A DNA stretch of 53,992 nucleotides, taken from contig NVVD01000004.1 of assembly GCA_002402105.1 (NCBI GenBank), forward strand, positions 155,540-209,531. Direction: 5' to 3'. Each line of letters starts with the position of its first letter. Position 1 is the first letter of the stretch. The notes under the pieces were generated by a model, which saw only the letters and a program-made list of their open reading frames with translations, was not told where the DNA came from and searched no databases. Of this stretch, positions 51,012 to 53,992 are shown one piece after another. A program made the translations under genes and the position numbers. Source of the stretch: Candidatus Cloacimonadota bacterium. GTDB lineage: Bacteria; Muiribacteriota; UBA6191.

Positions 51012-52282
51012 CCCCTTTTTTAATTGAACCTCAAATTATGTCTTATGATGGAGGCACTAAATTACATTTATTTAAAAGAGAGTTAAATAATGTATTTGTT
51101 GTAAGGCTAAAGTGGCCTTCTGCTCATCTTTATGATGGGCAAATAACTCATGGTTGCGCATATATTGCTTTAAAAATGCTTTTAGAAGGTACAAAATCTT
51201 TATCTTTTGACGGATTTAATCGTTATTTAGAAGGGTCAGGAATTGAATTAAATCTTACAGCTGATGGCTTTTCATTTACGGCTATGAAGTCTTCTTTAGA
51301 AAAACTTTTGTATTTGTTATCTGAATTAGTAAATTATTCAACTCCCGACGAAAATCGATTTCAAAAACTATTGAAAAATGAAGTAGATCAGCTTCAATCG
51401 CTTTTAGATGATGGTGATAGTTTAGCTTACTTAGAGTTTGTGAAAAAAGTTTATAAAGGTACCCCATATGCGCATCGGGTAGGCGGAGATGTAGAGACTT
51501 TAAAAAAGTTAAAATTTCAAGAAGTTTCACAATATATAAAAGAGGTTTTAAATTGGTCAAATTTATCAATTTATGCTTCTGGAAATTTCTGTGAAACAAC
51601 TTTTAGATCTACTTTAGAAAAAAATCGAATACAAGAGGGTTTCACATCTAACTATAAACAAAATATTCAAGAATATGATTATTTGAAACAAAACTCATCT
51701 TTTTGCGTAGTTAAAGATAAGAAAAAATCTTCATTAGTTATGGGGCATTTAGGCGTAAAAAGACATTCTAAAGATTATATAAAACTAAGAGTGTTAGATT
51801 ATATCCTTGGTTATGGTAGTGGTTTTGTAAATAGACTTTGTAAAAGACTAAGAGAAGAATTGGGACTTTGTTATAGTATATATGGCGATATTTCATCTAC
51901 GAGCTCATGGTATCCTGGTTGTTTAAATATTCAAATGGGTACTCGTCCAGAAAATGTATTGAATGCTGTAAATGAGATAGAAAAAGTAATTTTAGATTTA
52001 AAAATAAATAAGGTAAATCAAAAAGAGCTAGATGATGTGAAATCTTATTTAAAGGGTGCAATGTACTTTTCTATTGAAGGTAATAGTTCGATTGCTAGAT
52101 ATTTGTTAGAAATGGATATATACTCACTAGAAAATGACTTTTTATTAAAGCAACAAAGTGAAATACAATCGATTACTTTAGATGATATATTTGATGTAGC
52201 AAATCAATATTTAGACCCGCAAAATATGGTTCGTGTGGTTGTTGGTAGCTCAGAGCCAGAAGGTTTTGTAAAACTAACATAG
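51008..52282 (+). CDS. M16-family protein, inactive partner subunit
   Basis: 424 residues from ATG 51008, overlapping the upstream stop; GGGAGG lies upstream. The fold is M16, but the position of HxxEH reads GCAYIALKMLLEG, so no zinc can be bound. A glycine-rich loop is present (LDYILGYGSGFVNRLCKRLR), as in the substrate-handling alpha subunit of processing peptidases. It very likely forms a heterodimer with the active subunit. Confidence 0.9.
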   Translation: MTPFLIEPQIMSYDGGTKLHLFKRELNNVFVVRLKWPSAHLYDGQITHGCAYIALKMLLEGTKSLSFDGFNRYLEGSGIELNLTADGFSFTAMKSSLEKLLYLLSELVNYSTPDENRFQKLLKNEVDQLQSLLDDGDSLAYLEFVKKVYKGTPYAHRVGGDVETLKKLKFQEVSQYIKEVLNWSNLSIYASGNFCETTFRSTLEKNRIQEGFTSNYKQNIQEYDYLKQNSSFCVVKDKKKSSLVMGHLGVKRHSKDYIKLRVLDYILGYGSGFVNRLCKRLREELGLCYSIYGDISSTSSWYPGCLNIQMGTRPENVLNAVNEIEKVILDLKINKVNQKELDDVKSYLKGAMYFSIEGNSSIARYLLEMDIYSLENDFLLKQQSEIQSITLDDIFDVANQYLDPQNMVRVVVGSSEPEGFVKLT

Positions 52283-52289
52283 AGGTATT

Positions 52290-52799
52290 ATGAAAATAAA
52301 AGTTTTATCTAGTTTAATGATGATAGGTTTGATGAGTTCATCTCATTATAGTGATGATTTGTTTGAAGGATTCACTAAGTATGAAAATTTACTTGAAGAG
52401 ACAATTCATTCTCAAGAAGTAAAATCTAATAAAATAAATATTTTATTTACTCAGCGTGAAGTAGATGATTTAACAGCTCAAACTGATGATATAGATGAGT
52501 TATTATCTAAAAATGATTTAAACTCTTGGTTAAAAAGCTCTCATCAAAAAAACTTACTCCGTGAAGAGAAACGTTGGCAATATCGTGAAGGTGGCAGAAA
52601 AATATATAAACTTTTAAATGCAATTCGTATTAAAAGTTTTAATTATATTTTAAATGAGCATTACTTATTAAGATTAAAACCTTCTGATAAAGAATATGCC
52701 CCAACTAAAAAACGTGCAGATAAATTTCGTAGAGGCATTTCTGTATCCAATGTAGCACTTAAAAAAACAATTAAAAAAGTTGACATAGAAGAAGAATAA
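52290..52799 (+). CDS. Uncharacterised secreted protein
   Basis: 169 residues with a probable signal peptide (KVLSSLMMIGLMSSSHYS). The rest is charged and helical (DIDELLSKNDLNSWLKSSHQ and following), ending in Lys/Arg-rich helices and an acidic tail. No domain is recognised. It starts 7 bp after the M16 pair, so it may be part of that operon, and a strong terminator follows. Confidence 0.55.
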   Translation: MKIKVLSSLMMIGLMSSSHYSDDLFEGFTKYENLLEETIHSQEVKSNKINILFTQREVDDLTAQTDDIDELLSKNDLNSWLKSSHQKNLLREEKRWQYREGGRKIYKLLNAIRIKSFNYILNEHYLLRLKPSDKEYAPTKKRADKFRRGISVSNVALKKTIKKVDIEEE

Positions 52800-52815
52800 A
52801 ATTCACTTTTAAACA

Positions 52816-52857
52816 AAAAAAATAGCCTTCAATAATTTTTATTGAAGGCTATTTTTT
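52816..52857. terminator. Bidirectional intrinsic terminator
   Basis: Perfect 17-bp stem (AAAAAATAGCCTTCAAT at 52816-52832 with its complement at 52841-52857) with an 8-nt loop and T-runs on both strands. It ends the M16 operon and the convergent Fn3 gene. Confidence 0.92.
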
Positions 52858-52865
52858 TATAAACT

Positions 52866-53992
52866 TTAATGAATAACTAAATATAAGCTATCTAATTTTA
52901 AGTCTCCAGCTCCAGTATGTATGATAGACATCCATACGGTTTCTGTCCCAGCAAAATTAGATCCTTGGCCAGGAGGGTGATTGATATTGCCATAATCATT
53001 AATATTTTCAAAAATAAGTGTCCCAAGTAGTCTTCTAGTAGGCCTAAGAGGTGTAGAAAATGTTGAGTCAGCAAAATTAATTTCAGCTTGAATCCCATTA
53101 AATGGAATAATATTACTTTGACCAGGAGCTCTATTTCTATCAATTTCTCTATCATCAATTAAAATTCTAAATTGTCCTGTAGTATTGTCATCTAAAGTGG
53201 TCATGTATACATCGGCTGTTATAGTTCCACCTGTTCCTTGGCTTCCAATAAGAGCTTGAACATCTACTTGCCATGTTAAATCAATTCTTTCTCCAAGGGT
53301 TATATCTTCTCTTGGTCCTCTTGTAGTTTTTATCCATAAAACTCCATTACCTGAAAATGGAGCAGGTAAGCCAATATGTTGAGTTTCAAAGTGTGTTGGC
53401 CAATATTGTGGTATTTTATCTGGAGGAGTTCGAGCAATTTTTGTAGCTCCAGCAATGTATGAATCAAACTTTACAGCATTTTCACCTTCTAAAGTTCTAA
53501 TGCCATTAGCAGGCCCAGGTCGAGCAGCAGTAGCTGCGCTTAAAGAACTTTCAAGTCCACTTTTAATGGCTGCAATTTTATAATAATAAGTAGATCCAAT
53601 ATTTAAAGCTGATGAAGTATCAGTGTATTTAAAAAAGTTGGGGTCTGGGTCTTGATCAACTACATTATGAGCAATCGGAGCAAAGCCATGATTGAGTGAT
53701 TCAGAGCGATAAACACTGTAATTATCAATTCCTTGACCCTGTGAAACAGATTCAGACCAAGCAATTTCAATTGAACCAAACCCTTGTCCTGATGTAGCAT
53801 TTAAAGACTTAACAGTTGGAGGAGGAACATTTGAAGAAATAGAAACTATATCTGATGAATCAGATAAGTTTCCAAAATTATCTCCTATTCTGACTTTATA
53901 ATAATCTGTTGGAGTTCCCCACGGATCAAAAAAACTAACATTTGGTTGTGATCCAGCATTTTCAATGATACCTATAATTTTGTACTCACTTA
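52866..53992 (-). CDS. Secreted multidomain protein with fibronectin type III-like domains (5' end beyond window)
   Basis: The minus-strand frame is open without a stop from the window edge to TAA at 52866-52868, giving about 375 C-terminal residues; a start at 53204 would cut an obvious domain. From the edge, two Fn3-like units are seen (GTPTDYYKVRIGDNFGN, then VPPPTVKSLNA with IEIAWSESV and a later GSTYYYKIAAIKSGLESSL). The remainder is a beta-rich domain with GERIDLTWQVDVQALIGSQ and ends SLYLVIH. There is no LPXTG, PEP-CTERM or por-type tail, so a surface or extracellular role is inferred. A terminator follows. Confidence 0.7.
   Translation of the reverse strand, partial: SEYKIIGIIENAGSQPNVSFFDPWGTPTDYYKVRIGDNFGNLSDSSDIVSISSNVPPPTVKSLNATSGQGFGSIEIAWSESVSQGQGIDNYSVYRSESLNHGFAPIAHNVVDQDPDPNFFKYTDTSSALNIGSTYYYKIAAIKSGLESSLSAATAARPGPANGIRTLEGENAVKFDSYIAGATKIARTPPDKIPQYWPTHFETQHIGLPAPFSGNGVLWIKTTRGPREDITLGERIDLTWQVDVQALIGSQGTGGTITADVYMTTLDDNTTGQFRILIDDREIDRNRAPGQSNIIPFNGIQAEINFADSTFSTPLRPTRRLLGTLIFENINDYGNINHPPGQGSNFAGTETVWMSIIHTGAGDLKLDSLYLVIH

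Overview
The window is strongly A+T-rich DNA from a Gram-negative bacterium. The Gram-negative call rests on two outer-membrane barrel proteins, a periplasmic phosphate-type binding protein, two lipoproteins and a periplasmic di-haem peroxidase. A complete gamma/beta-proteobacterial-style isc operon (iscR-iscS-iscU-iscA-hscB-hscA-fdx-iscX) sits beside genes more typical of deep-branching 'delta'-like lineages: a DUF1800/DUF1501 pair, a DUF5117-type zinc protease, a clostripain-type peptidase, a Ser/Thr protein kinase, a HEAT-repeat protein and an Fn3-type secreted protein. I infer an aquatic, Bdellovibrionota/SAR324-like or similar lineage; the sequence does not settle the phylum. TGA is a normal stop here (for example the ends of iscX and both M16 genes). 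I found no rRNA, tRNA, CRISPR array or intact transposase.

Layout. 1-2200: end of a PD-(D/E)XK nuclease, a secreted-protein gene broken by an in-frame TGA, a perfect palindrome, and an S51-like hydrolase. 2244-9039: cysQ, an A-type Fe-S carrier, then the isc operon behind two matching GTAC-N7-GTAC palindromes. 9093-13612: a frameshifted small gene (ComFB-like?), a voltage-gated-channel-like protein with a cytosolic TrkA-N domain, an acetyltransferase, yaaA, and a cytochrome c peroxidase whose promoter carries a PerR/Fur-type 7-1-7 box. 13752-24702: a large lipoprotein, DUF899 and DUF3147 genes, a Xer recombinase whose start lies in a hairpin, a large outer-membrane protein, a phosphate-binding protein/porin pair, and a double rhodanese. 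24795-37746: a giant chemoreceptor with duplicated sensors, nitroreductase, HEAT/TPR protein, membrane protein, esterase, truncated haemoglobin, clostripain-like peptidase and membrane-anchored kinase. 37739-44344: DUF1501, DUF1800 and DUF3604 on the minus strand, then a YjfM/YjfL-like lipoprotein and DUF350 pair. 44684-53992: zinc metalloprotease, polytopic membrane protein, queG, an M16 protease pair (one active, one inactive), a small secreted protein and the C-terminal part of an Fn3-type exported protein.

How the genes fit together. Three groupings are clear: Fe-S cluster assembly (isc operon plus a second A-type carrier), peroxide defence (YaaA and cytochrome c peroxidase on either side of a control region), and phosphate-type capture (porin plus binding protein). 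Many other genes encode envelope or secreted proteins, including several proteases. The least explained non-coding signals are a two-copy intergenic element (in the iscS-iscU gap and near 44.4 kb), the hairpin over the xer start codon, and the paired operators in front of iscR.
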